NCBI GenBank assembly: GCA_949752735.1
Contig: OX457038.1
Span: 20,696,012 to 20,760,011 of the forward strand
Reading direction: 5' to 3'
Source of the DNA: Lumbricus terrestris
Lineage: Eukaryota; Annelida; Clitellata; Crassiclitellata; Lumbricidae
Length of the DNA stretch: 64,000 nucleotides
The notes under the pieces were generated by a model. It had not been told where the DNA came from and did not search any database. It was given only the letters and a program-made list of their open reading frames with translations. Below are positions 31,513 to 41,200 of the stretch, piece after piece. How positions within the stretch are numbered: the stretch's first letter is position 1; each line of letters opens with the position of its first letter. A program made the translations under genes and the position numbers.

Positions 31513-32270
31513 TGTGGCGTATTATCTAATAATATTATAGCTTGTTTCTTATCTTCCACGTTGGACTTTTCCAGCGTAGATGTAGAAGTTCTTCAGTTCG
31601 TATGGATTGGAATGAAGGTTCGAAGAGGAAGGAAGGTCACCTTCTTCTTGCTTGCCGTCGTCTCCAATTCTCTTCTGTAGCTGCGTAGACGGAGAATGCT
31701 GTAGCTGGCACAGCACTCTGTAGTTTCGTCCGCCTCGTTGTTTCTCCACAAGCAACGGTAGCTTCTCGTCGCTTGCTCGTCTTGTAGTCGTTTCGCCCCT
31801 TTCTTCTGCCGTCGAACTCCAATCGCAATTGTAGTTCCGAATTCGATCTTCTCCGATGTCGATCGCAGTTCACTCGCAAGTGTCACATCAAACTTCGCAA
31901 AGTTTCCGTTCGACAAGCCCTGGTATCTCAATTCCCAAGGTCTTACAGTCTCTAGTGGGATAGGCCGACAGCGTGTCGCCTTCCACACCCAATTCCACCG
32001 TCAGATCTTCTGAATTACCGACAAGGACGCCACATTTGTCAATGGCCGCCCTCGCTCAGAAATCTCGTCGTCTTTCTTCTTCACTCTCACCTCGCTGACT
32101 AGCTTTATCGTCTGCCGTTGTTGCCGTCTGCTCAAGTTTGACGCTGCTTTCCGCCCTCCGTTGTATTTCAATAATTGATGTAGCGCGTATTCAAGAATTG
32201 TTAGAGCGCTATTATTATTATCTAACTTAATGCCACAAGTAATATTAATTATAATCTACAATACGCCACA
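31513..32270 (-). mobile_element. Probable solo LTR (or short TIR element)
   Basis: The ends form a perfect 11-bp inverted pair, TGTGGCGTATT and AATACGCCACA. A 4-bp duplication TATT flanks them (31509-31512 and 32271-32274). The TG..CA ends, 758-bp size and 4-bp duplication suit a solo LTR, but an 11-bp inverted end is long for an LTR. A minus-strand ORF of 131 codons (31593-31988) without known motifs lies inside. Orientation is a guess from that ORF. Confidence 0.65.
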
Positions 32271-32312
32271 TATTGTCTAGCTTAATTCTTACCTATTTAA
32301 TACTTATACAAT

Positions 32313-32760
32313 TGTGAGTGTTAGCTACCTATTACCCCTCTGGGCTTCCTTACTTGGACTCTCCTTGACTATGTGGGAGTTGAGGGAAGGGCAGGGCCTA
32401 TTTAAAGGGCTACTACTGTGGGGGCTTGCTTCTTGTCGTGGGTCTACTCTGTGGTGTGTGTTCGACTCCTGTTGAGCGTGGCGTGTGGTTCGTGTTCTAC
32501 GACGTTTGTCTTCTTCGATTGCCGTCCCACCTCGTTGGTGAACTGGCCTACATCCGTCTTCCTTTGGGCTCCGTTAGCCTGGTGTGTCTTCACGTCAGCT
32601 CTGTCGAATCAGCTGTATCGGTCGTACTTCATGTCAGCTTTGGGTAACGTTAACCTACTCCTTGTCAGACTGCTCTGTTATTGAATAAATCGATGTTATT
32701 TTACATTACGGACCTGAGTATTACTCATCATCTTCTAGACTAGAGCCAGTGAACCCAACA
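32313..32760 (+). repeat. 5' LTR of the Gmr1-like element
   Basis: TGTGAG..CCAACA. TATTTAAAG at 32399-32407 is a TATA-like promoter candidate. AATAAA at 32684-32689 is the poly(A) signal candidate. The short ORFs across it are repeated in the 3' LTR and are not genes. Confidence 0.93.
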
Positions 32761-32762
32761 GA

Positions 32763-32778
32763 TGGGGTCTCTCGGGAT
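32763..32778 (+). promoter_or_regulatory. Primer binding site candidate
   Basis: TGGGGTCTCTCGGGAT lies two bases after the 5' LTR. TGG at the start pairs with a tRNA CCA end. I did not assign the tRNA. Confidence 0.6.
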
Positions 32779-33090
32779 TTTTTTTTCACGATAATTTGAA
32801 ATTTGCGTCAAAAAAGGGGCGTTGTTTCCGTGAAATTTAGCGAATTATATGGTGGTAATTCCGTTGGAAAAGTGTTATATGGTGGTTGGCCGTGAAGACA
32901 GGTCAATGGTTGTTGTTTTTGGCGAATTAGGTCGGGAAAATTAGTGCGGGAAATTTCGACGTTTTGCGACATTGAGTTTTGCGAGTTTTGTAAATTTGGT
33001 CGAGACAGTTTTGAAGTGAGCTGTCGTGGGTGAATTTTTGCGCTGTGCGTTGGTCTGCACGTCGAATAGTCGACAGGGCGTAGAGGTAAG

Positions 33091-36000
33091 ATGGCGTCGT
33101 TAGAGGAGGAGTTAATTCCTGAATTTGGGGATGTCAGAGACATACCAAGTGACACACTTCGACTGGTGAGTGAGACATATGGTGAGGAAGTGGAGGACGT
33201 GTCTAGGTCACAGGTGAGGAGAATGGCTATGAAACCATTGTCACCGAAATTGGGTAGTGCAGCTTGGAAACTTAAGGCACAGGCTAAGAAAGAGGAGGCC
33301 GAGTTAGAGCGCTTGCACTTAAAAGAGGACAGAGAGTGGGAGAGAGAGAAGGAGCGAATGAGATTCGAGGAGAAGAAAATGCAAATTGAAGCCGAGAGAG
33401 AGGAGAAGAAAATGCAAATTGAAGCAGAGAGAGAGGAGAAGAAAATGCAGATTGAAGCAGAGAGAGAGGAGAATAAATTGAGGATTGAAGCAGAGGAGAC
33501 GAAAAGGAGATTTGACATGGAGGAGAAACGAATGAATATGGAATTTGAGAAGCAGAGATTAGAAATGGACGGACGGAGAATAGAAGGAGGTGGTGCTGTC
33601 GAACGACCAGCGCATGGAAATGAGGATTTGCGTTTTGGGGCAGCTCTGAAATTTGTGCCAAAATTTGATTCGGCCGATATCGAACATTATTTTGCGGCGT
33701 TTGAGCAAGCAATGACGTTGCATCAAATTCCGATGGGAAAATGGTCGTCCCTCCTACAGCCACAGTTGTCGGGAAAGGCGGCGAAAGTTTTTGCGGCTTT
33801 ATCGTTGGAGGAGTGCGTCCAATATGATATTGTGAAGAGTGCGCTATTGACGGCGTACGAACGTATTCCGGAATTTTATCGAAAGAAATTTCGGGGGTTG
33901 CGAAAAGAACCGCGGGAAACGTATGCGAATTATGCATTTCGACTGCAGAGTCCTTTTCAGAGATGGATTGAGGGTACAAACTCGTGGGAGGAGTTAGCAA
34001 AATTTAAAGAGGTAATTCTCATGGAGCAGTTTGTACAAGCGTTACCTATTGAAGTACACAGGTGGCTGATAGATAAGAGTCCTGATACTGTTGCAAGTGC
34101 TGCACGTTTAGCGGATGAATATGCAGTGTTATACAAGCAGGGGCCGAACCATTATTCTGGGGGGTTCCGCAGGGATTTTTTCGACCGTACACGAGGATTC
34201 TCATCTGATGAAAGTGAGAAGAAAGATGTATGGGAGCGTCAAGGCGTGGGGTACAAGGATGGTACGCGTCGTGATACAAATTGGGGTAGACGTTCGCCTC
34301 AAAGAGGAACGTATGGGTTTAATAAGCCTGTGCGGGAAAATGATGACGTCACTGGTTTTGGGGAACCGGTCACGTGCGCATTTTGTAGAGCGCCAGGTCA
34401 TACGAAGGCCAGTTGTTGGAAATTAAAACGAAAGGAGGGGACTCAAATGGAAAATTGGAGGGGTGCGAAACCTGTGGGTTTGGTTCAGACTGTTTCGGCG
34501 CCTGTTAAACCACAGAGTTTTCCGAAGCCAATTGAATCTGTTGATAAACTGTATGCACCATTTTGTGTGATTGGATGTGTAATTGATGATGAGGGTGCAC
34601 GAAAGGAGGCGGTATTCTTGAGGGACAGTGGAGCGCTGCAGTCTTTGGTGTCTAATGAATGGTTGAATGAGCATGAGTTTGTACACATGAATGAAACGAG
34701 GTTACTCAGAGGTATATCTGGTTCTATTGTGGAATGTCCTCTGGTGAAAGTGAATGTTGATTGTGCATTTGTTCAAGGTGAGGTGTTATGCTGTCTAATG
34801 AATTCACTTCCAATGGCGGGGGTGCATTGCATTGTGGGTAATGATACAGCGCTGGCAGGACAGGTGTTGGAGGTCGCGGTGACGACTCGTGCACAGGCTA
34901 GAGCACATGCAGTGAGACAGAGTGAGAGGGAGACGGCGGTGTGCAGTGAAGCGGCGCCCGAGCAGTCGGAGATAGTGGGTCAAAGTACGGAGTCGGCCGA
35001 CCAAGAGCGAACGCCAGGTGAAATAATTGACAGACAAGTTGAACGAATGAATTTCGATGAAGGCGACTTATCGAGTTTATTTGCAGCGACAGAATCTGTT
35101 GTGACAGAAAGATCGGAGCTATATGTTAGCCGACAGGAATTAATATTGCGCCAGCGCCGGTGTCCTGAATTGAGACCATTGTATGCACAAGTCGACGAGA
35201 CGGTGTCTGTCGGTGGGCGTGTACAACCGTATGCGTTGGTGGACGAGGTCTTGGTGCGTCGATGGGAGGAGAAGTGTACACCATTAGGAATGGGTGTGGT
35301 ACAAATAGTTGTGCCTCGTGACTTAAGACAGAAGTTGTTGCATGTGGCCCATGATATACCAGCGGCTGGGCATTTGGGTACTAGAAAGACACTGGATCGG
35401 TTGACGAAGCATTTCTGGTGGCCTCATGTGAATCGAGACGTTCGTGAGTATTGTCGTTCATGTGATGTGTGTCAACGCTTAGGCAAAGGAAACAGAAATT
35501 ATAGGGCGCCCATGGTCAGTATGCCTGTAATGGAGGAAGTGTTTCAACGCTTGGCAATGGATATCGTAGGCCCATTGAGTGTATGTGAGGGAACGGGGAA
35601 TAGGTTTATTCTCACGGTCATTGATTTGGCTTCCCATTTTCCATTTGCGTTTCCGTTGAAGAATCATACGGCGCAGGATGTGGCTAAATGTTTGTGTGAA
35701 GTTTTTTCGCTTTTCGGATTTCCGAAAGAATTGTTATCTGATTGTGGCTCAGAATTCATGTCTGATTTGATGCAAGTGTTTGTGCATGAATGTGGTATTG
35801 TGCAGTTGAAAACTAGTCCTTATAGACCACAAACGAATGGCTCGTGCGAACGCTTTCATCGTACTATGAAAGATATGTTGAAGGCGTTGGCTGAAACATA
35901 TCCGGGTTCTTGGGATGCAATGTTGCCGTGGATCTTGTTTGCATATAGAGAGGTTCCGGTACAGGGTACTGGCTTTTCTGCTTTTGATTTGATGTATGGC

Positions 36001-37884
36001 AGAGATGTGCGTGGCATGTTGCAATTGATGAAGGAAGAATGGTTGGCGAAAGATGTTGTACATGAAGTGTCTGGCAAGAACGTGATTGACTATGTTTTAC
36101 AATTACATGAACGTATGCGTGTTGGATTGAAACTTGCTGGTGAAAATGCTGTTGATGCGAAAAGTAAATCGAAGCAACTGTATGATAAGCAGTCACGTGC
36201 TGTGTCTTTTGAGGAAGGTGAAAAGGTTTTACTCTTGATTCCGTTGGTGGGTAAACCTTTACAGACCAAATATTGTGGACCGTATGTGGTTGTACGTCGA
36301 CTTGGTCCGGTCGATTATTTAGTGAGTACCCCGGATCGAAGAAAAACGGAACGGGTGGTACATGTGAATCTGATGAAGCGCTATGTGGATCGTATGGATG
36401 TGGTGTATGAGCGACCGAATGAGGAGGTGGTGGCTTCTGTGTTGGTGGTAAATCCGGATGTGAGGATGAATGATGTGACTTTAGAGGATAAGGTCTTACA
36501 ATGTGAAGTGTCTGCTGAATGTCGTGCGGAATTGCGGGATGTTTTGCATGACTTTGCACATGTGTTTAGTGAAGTACCGGGTAAAACATCTATGGTGTCT
36601 CATAGAATTGATTTGGTTGAAGGTGCTCGCCCTGTTCGACAATACCCTTACAGGTTAAATCCTGAGAAAATGGCGAGGGTGGATAAAGAGGTGAATCAGT
36701 TGTTGGAAGCGGGGATAATAGAGGAGTCCGAGAGTCCGTGGGCAGCTCCGATTGTCTTGGTGCCTAAGCCAAACGGTACAGATCGTCTTTGTACAGATTT
36801 CAGGAAACTGAATGGATTATCTGTTCCGGATCCATTTCCTATGCCACGGGTGGAGGTGTTAATTGATCGAGTGGGTCAGTCACGGTTTATAACAAAGCTG
36901 GATATGACTAAAGGTTACTGGCAGATCCCGATGCATCCGGAGTCAGTTCCGGTAACTGCGTTTGTCACCCCGAAAGGGCATTACCAATGGAAATACATGA
37001 GTTTTGGCCTGAAGAATGCTCCGGCTTCGTTCTCAAGGTTAATTACGAAAGTGCTGAATGGATTGAATGAGTTTTGTGATGCTTATTTAGACGACATCAT
37101 CATTTTCAGCTTAGCATGGTCGGATCATTTGGTTCATTTGCGAAAAGTGTTATCTCGAATAGCTGATGCTTGTTTAACTCTGAATCTGGCTAAATGTGTC
37201 TTTGCTAATGCGTCTGTGGATTTCTTGGGTCATCACATTGGGATTGACGGAGTTCAGCCAAGGTTGAAGAAGGTGGAAGCGGTGTTGAAATTTCCTAGGC
37301 CTGCTACTAAAAAACAGGTGCAATCTTTCTTAGGATTAGCGGGCTACTATCAGAGGTACTTGCCTCATTTCTCTGATATTACTTTGCCGCTCACGGCTTT
37401 GACAAAGAAAGGGATTCCTTTTAGATGGAATGAGGAAGCGGAGGTTGCTTTTCTTGATCTAAAATCTCGTCTGGCTTCTAGACCTATCTTAATACCTCCT
37501 GACTTTACTAAACAGTTTTGTGTGGGTGTTGATGCTTCTCAATTCTGTCTGGGAGCGTGCTTGTTTCAGATGAAGGATGGATTGGAACACCCGATCTGCT
37601 ATTTGAGTCGGAAGCTGCTGCCGCAGGAGATTCGCTATTCGACCATAGAGAAGGAAGCGCTGGCACTGATGGTCGCCTTGCGGGCCTTTAGTGTCTACTT
37701 TGGATCCGCAGTCGTCCTGGTGTTCACCGATCATAAACCTTTGCAGTTCATCCATCAGATGGCGAAAAAAAATATGAAGCTCTTGCGATGGAGTTTGGAG
37801 CTTGAACAGTACAACTTGGACATTAGACATCGTCCAGGCGAATGGAATGTTCTGCCGGACATTCTGAGTCGTCCATCTGCGTAA
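33091..37884 (+). CDS. Gag-PR-IN-RT-RH polyprotein of the Gmr1-like element
   Basis: The ORF has 1597 codons and no frameshift. Residues 70-165 are a charged coiled coil with internal repeats. A capsid-like region follows (about 185-350), whose end resembles a SCAN domain (VILMEQFVQALPIEVHRWL). A CCHC knuckle is at about 428-441 (CAFCRAPGHTKASC). The protease motif is DSG near 511. Integrase has the HHCC finger (HVAHDI..GHLG, CRSCDVC, about 751-795) and a catalytic triad of D (MDIVGP), D (LSDCGSEF, about 884) and E (GSCERFHR, about 919). Reverse transcriptase runs from about 1190 with YLDD near 1330. RNase H has VDAS, EKEA and FTDHKP (about 1478-1548). All catalytic residues I can check are present, so it may be active. 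No envelope gene is seen. Confidence 0.95.
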   Translation: MASLEEELIPEFGDVRDIPSDTLRLVSETYGEEVEDVSRSQVRRMAMKPLSPKLGSAAWKLKAQAKKEEAELERLHLKEDREWEREKERMRFEEKKMQIEAEREEKKMQIEAEREEKKMQIEAEREENKLRIEAEETKRRFDMEEKRMNMEFEKQRLEMDGRRIEGGGAVERPAHGNEDLRFGAALKFVPKFDSADIEHYFAAFEQAMTLHQIPMGKWSSLLQPQLSGKAAKVFAALSLEECVQYDIVKSALLTAYERIPEFYRKKFRGLRKEPRETYANYAFRLQSPFQRWIEGTNSWEELAKFKEVILMEQFVQALPIEVHRWLIDKSPDTVASAARLADEYAVLYKQGPNHYSGGFRRDFFDRTRGFSSDESEKKDVWERQGVGYKDGTRRDTNWGRRSPQRGTYGFNKPVRENDDVTGFGEPVTCAFCRAPGHTKASCWKLKRKEGTQMENWRGAKPVGLVQTVSAPVKPQSFPKPIESVDKLYAPFCVIGCVIDDEGARKEAVFLRDSGALQSLVSNEWLNEHEFVHMNETRLLRGISGSIVECPLVKVNVDCAFVQGEVLCCLMNSLPMAGVHCIVGNDTALAGQVLEVAVTTRAQARAHAVRQSERETAVCSEAAPEQSEIVGQSTESADQERTPGEIIDRQVERMNFDEGDLSSLFAATESVVTERSELYVSRQELILRQRRCPELRPLYAQVDETVSVGGRVQPYALVDEVLVRRWEEKCTPLGMGVVQIVVPRDLRQKLLHVAHDIPAAGHLGTRKTLDRLTKHFWWPHVNRDVREYCRSCDVCQRLGKGNRNYRAPMVSMPVMEEVFQRLAMDIVGPLSVCEGTGNRFILTVIDLASHFPFAFPLKNHTAQDVAKCLCEVFSLFGFPKELLSDCGSEFMSDLMQVFVHECGIVQLKTSPYRPQTNGSCERFHRTMKDMLKALAETYPGSWDAMLPWILFAYREVPVQGTGFSAFDLMYGRDVRGMLQLMKEEWLAKDVVHEVSGKNVIDYVLQLHERMRVGLKLAGENAVDAKSKSKQLYDKQSRAVSFEEGEKVLLLIPLVGKPLQTKYCGPYVVVRRLGPVDYLVSTPDRRKTERVVHVNLMKRYVDRMDVVYERPNEEVVASVLVVNPDVRMNDVTLEDKVLQCEVSAECRAELRDVLHDFAHVFSEVPGKTSMVSHRIDLVEGARPVRQYPYRLNPEKMARVDKEVNQLLEAGIIEESESPWAAPIVLVPKPNGTDRLCTDFRKLNGLSVPDPFPMPRVEVLIDRVGQSRFITKLDMTKGYWQIPMHPESVPVTAFVTPKGHYQWKYMSFGLKNAPASFSRLITKVLNGLNEFCDAYLDDIIIFSLAWSDHLVHLRKVLSRIADACLTLNLAKCVFANASVDFLGHHIGIDGVQPRLKKVEAVLKFPRPATKKQVQSFLGLAGYYQRYLPHFSDITLPLTALTKKGIPFRWNEEAEVAFLDLKSRLASRPILIPPDFTKQFCVGVDASQFCLGACLFQMKDGLEHPICYLSRKLLPQEIRYSTIEKEALALMVALRAFSVYFGSAVVLVFTDHKPLQFIHQMAKKNMKLLRWSLELEQYNLDIRHRPGEWNVLPDILSRPSA

Positions 37885-37997
37885 TGTGAGTGGGAGCGGG
37901 TGAGGGCACACGTCAATCAGTGTCTCCACTTGTCTCCTCACAGCGGAGTCGTCGGGCGTGCTAGAGATGCTCTCTGGTACGTCTATCCTCGTCGTAT

Positions 37998-38165
37998 GTC
38001 AATGGAACATTCTGTCAGGAAAAGTCAAACACTGTCCAGAAACAGTTTCAATGGAACATTCTGTCATGAAAAGTCAAACACTGTCCAGAAACAGTTTCAA
38101 TGGAACATTCTGTCATGAAAAGTCAAACACTGTCCAGAAACAGTTTCAATGGAACGTTCTGTCAT
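37998..38165 (+). repeat. 49-bp tandem repeat in the element's 3' region
   Basis: About 3.4 copies of a unit with ATGGAACATTCTGTCATG and CACTGTCCAGAAACAGTTTC, between the ORF stop and the 3' LTR. Confidence 0.9.
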
Positions 38166-38567
38166 AAAAGGAAAGCACGGAATTCTTCGGCAAGGAACTC
38201 TTCAGTGTGTCTGTAGTGTAGGGTGGCTTGTGCCGATGACCATTATACATTTTGGTTCATTTTTGATACACCAGTTGGTGTCCAAATTTTTTCTTGTGTT
38301 TCAGATATAGTTTTTTGGACATTTGAACTATTGATGTGTATGTATATATATCGTGATTACGTGTGAACTGATGATTTGGGTTATATGAAGTTTGTGTATT
38401 CAGATCATGATTATATCGGACTCTTACGTTATTTATGAGTGCGATGCATTATTTAGTTAAGTCTTGCTGAATTGCTTAGTACGTGTAATGGCTTGTACTG
38501 AGTGATTTTGCATTTAGGCGTAGCATTGTTCGTATAGTTCGTCGTCCCCGTTGGACTCCTCATGTTC

Positions 38568-38580
38568 TGGTGGGGGGGTA
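38568..38580 (+). promoter_or_regulatory. Polypurine tract
   Basis: TGGTGGGGGGGTA directly before the 3' LTR. The last two bases (TA) separate the purines from TGTGAG. Confidence 0.7.
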
Positions 38581-39025
38581 TGTGAGTGTTAGCTACCTAT
38601 TACCCCTCTGGGCTTCCTTACTTGGACTCTCCTTGACTATGTGGGAGTTGAGGGAAGGGCAGGGCCTATTTAAAGGGCTACTACTGTGGGGGCTTGCTTG
38701 TCGTGGGTCTACTCTGTGGTGTGTGTTCGACTCCTGTTGAGCGTGGCGTGTGGTTCGTGTTCTACGACGTTTGTCTTCTTCGATTGCCGTCCCACCTCGT
38801 TGGTGAACTGGCCTACATCCGTCTTCCTTTGGGCTCCGTTAGCCTGGTGTGTCTTCACGTCAGCTCTGTCGAATCAGCTGTATCGGTCGTACTTCATGTC
38901 AGCTTTGGGTAACGTTAACCTACTCCTTGTCAGACTGCTCTGTTATTGAATAAATCGATGTTATTTTACATTACGGACCTGAGTATTACTCATCATCTTC
39001 TAGACTAGAGCCAGTGAACCCAACA
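38581..39025 (+). repeat. 3' LTR of the Gmr1-like element
   Basis: The LTR is 445 bp. It lacks the 3-bp CTT present in the 5' copy (GGCTTGCTTGTCG here, GGCTTGCTTCTTGTCG there) and is otherwise the same wherever I compared it. Confidence 0.93.
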
Positions 39026-39534
39026 CAATGCATCATTTAATAGGTTTGTTTGATAAGAAGCATTCTACCGCTACAGCCAGCATAAATGCACCGACTTTGA
39101 ATGCGTATAACTCAGCCAATTTCTCAATTTATTTATACGTAATGCGTCAAAATAAAAATAGTTTCACTCCAGTATATATTAGCTCTAAAAAATTCAAACT
39201 GGTGCTAGTTTGAATTTTAGTGAAATGTTTGAAACAGAAATAGCCACCATAATTTGTTGTCATTGGTAACGAAAACGGCGCCGTTTCCAGACGATGACCG
39301 GGTTTTGATCTGAATTTTGCGATCTCATAAAGGATTTAATTCGTTTCAAATGACTAAAGAGTTTCATAACAGAAGATGGAAATAGAAATACGTTGAATCG
39401 TCTGATGCAAAGATTGATGAAACAGAGATTTCCAGTAACCTAAGTCACGAGCGAATCGTTTCGCGCGCGCGCACACCCGCTAACACTGCTCGAGTGTCCG
39501 AGTTAATTTGCAGTCAGGACGATGACCGGGGCAC

Positions 39535-39788
39535 CAGTGGCGGCGCCAGGATTTTCGTTTTGGGGGGGCGGCTGGATTTTCGGGGGAAAATTTTCCATCA
39601 TTTCCGCCGCCAAAATTTCTGACGACCTTTTTTTAGTCATCGACCAAAATCTTCAGCTTTGCACTTAATTTTTGGGGGGGGGTTAAAGGGGGTAAATCGT
39701 CCAAATATTTCATTTTTACATGGCGAAAAAATAGATGGCCTTTTTTTAGGGGGGCTTAGCCCCCCAGTCCCCCCTAGCGCCGCTACTG
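39535..39788. mobile_element. MITE, 254 bp, perfect 8-bp duplication
   Basis: The ends are CAGTGGCGGCGCCAGG and CCTAGCGCCGCTACTG. The flanks are CGGGGCAC at 39527-39534 and 39789-39796. The G-rich and C-rich interior shares the AAAAGGTC-like words of 24587-24929. Confidence 0.9.
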
Positions 39789-40039
39789 CGGGGCACAAGC
39801 AAATCTCCCAGGAAATTCAGTGCGAAATATGCATTTCTAGATGCACCGTAAGACGTGCGCCTATTGCAAAATATGATATGAAATTTAAGATATTCGTTCA
39901 ACAGCTCCGTATAACTCAGATGCAAAGAACCGGCTTGAAGCATGCAAGTGTCTGAATCAGCGCATGACTGCTGATAAAATGGAAAGGACATGGTTTAGCG
40001 ATGAGAAGATATTCGGGGTACAGACTCCTACAAATAACC

Positions 40040-40660
40040 TACCCAAAATGATTGGGCCTCACCTTGTCATCTTGTTCTTTCAGCTCTCTGAGCTCTAGCG
40101 ACCGACACGATCCATTTTCTCCATATCTTTCTTTCTGATGTTGCCTGCCTTAGTTCTTACAAGTTCATTCCTGTTCTTTCGTGAACCTCATCCATCCATC
40201 TTTTCCTTGGCCGCCCTTGTTTTCTTCTTCCCTCTCCGTATGCCAACATCATATCTTTCTCTGGACCATTTGAACGCATAACATGGAAACCCATGCAACT
40301 TTCTTCTTAGCACTGTTTGTTGCAGCGACTCATCGTTTTCAATACCAATCTCTATGCGTATCCATTCATTTGTCCTTTTTTCCATCCAAGATATTCTCAG
40401 CATTTTCCTCCATATGGTTATCTCACAAGCGTTAATCTTTTTCTCATTTTCTTGGTCATTGTCCAAGTCTCACAACCATATAATACTGTGAGTATTATCA
40501 AAGTCCTCACCAGTCTATTTTTCGTGTCTGTACTCACATGCCTATATATCCTTCCATATTTTTTCCAATCCATTCATTGCAGTTTTTCCAATAGCCACCC
40601 TGCGTTTCGTTTCCGTATCGCACCCATCCTCTTTCTCTATTACAGAACCTGATTGGGCCC
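40040..40660 (-). pseudogene. RTE-like LINE C-terminal fragment
   Basis: The minus strand encodes a broken version of the LINE C-terminal pattern (WRKMLRISWMEKRTNEWI, about 40350-40410). It lacks the catalytic motifs and is disrupted. The same protein end occurs at 44400-44870, 50950-51392, 59285-59560 and 63185-63545. Confidence 0.6.
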
Positions 40661-40918
40661 ATATGCTCGTGTTATTAAAATACGAGATGGGCATTTCCCC
40701 CGGAAACGGCGACGATGACAACAAACTAGGGTGGCCATAGGGCTGTTTCAGACATTCTTTTGAAATTTAAACTAGCACCAGTTTGAACTTTTCAGAGCTT
40801 ATACTAGAGTGAAATATCTGTAATTTAACGCATTAATTATAAATATAGGCCTAATGCAAAAATTGGCGGAGTTATATGCATTCAAAGTCGGTGCATTTAT
40901 GCTGGCCCACCCTGGGCC

Positions 40919-40990
40919 TGTATATATATATATTATATATATATATAATATATATAATATATATAATTATATATAATATATATATATATA
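40919..40990. repeat. (AT)n microsatellite
   Basis: TATA-type repeat with occasional AA or TT slips. It abuts the right arm of the 39077-40905 element. Confidence 0.9.
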
Positions 40991-41136
40991 CATATGGTGT
41001 CTGCTATAATAATCAAGTGCAACGACATCAGCAGATGACCGCTTCGATGATGACCGTCTGAAGTCGAGTGGTTTACAGACGCAGTCGATAGATGGCTGCA
41101 TGGCGTCCGATAGACTGAGTGGCGCCGCAAACCAAC

Positions 41137-41144
41137 CGTTGTGT

Positions 41145-41175
<31 letters not shown>

Positions 41176-41200
41176 CGTGTGTGCGCGTGCGTGTGTGTGA
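41137..41200. repeat. (GT)n / GCGT microsatellite
   Basis: Alternating purine-pyrimidine GTGTGCGCGTGTGCG, a potential Z-DNA former. Confidence 0.9.

Larger units (their letters stand above)
32313..39025 (+). mobile_element. Intact Gmr1-like Ty3/gypsy retrotransposon
   Basis: The LTRs are 448 and 445 bp (TGTGAG..CCAACA) with a 4-bp duplication CAAT (32309-32312 and 39026-39029). A primer binding site, a polypurine tract and one 1597-codon ORF are present. Domain order is gag, protease, integrase, reverse transcriptase, RNase H. Integrase before reverse transcriptase is the copia-like order known in the Gmr1 group of Ty3/gypsy elements. The only LTR difference I see is a 3-bp indel (CTT near 32430), so the insertion is young. 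Confidence 0.95.
39077..40905. mobile_element. Element with terminal inverted repeats of about 230 bp
   Basis: The left arm starts CCAGCATAAATGCACCGAC and runs to about 39295. The right arm (about 40695-40905) is its diverged reverse complement, ending GTCGGTGCATTTATGCTGG. The interior holds a younger MITE (39535-39788) and a LINE fragment, with no transposase. I found no clear target duplication. Confidence 0.65.
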
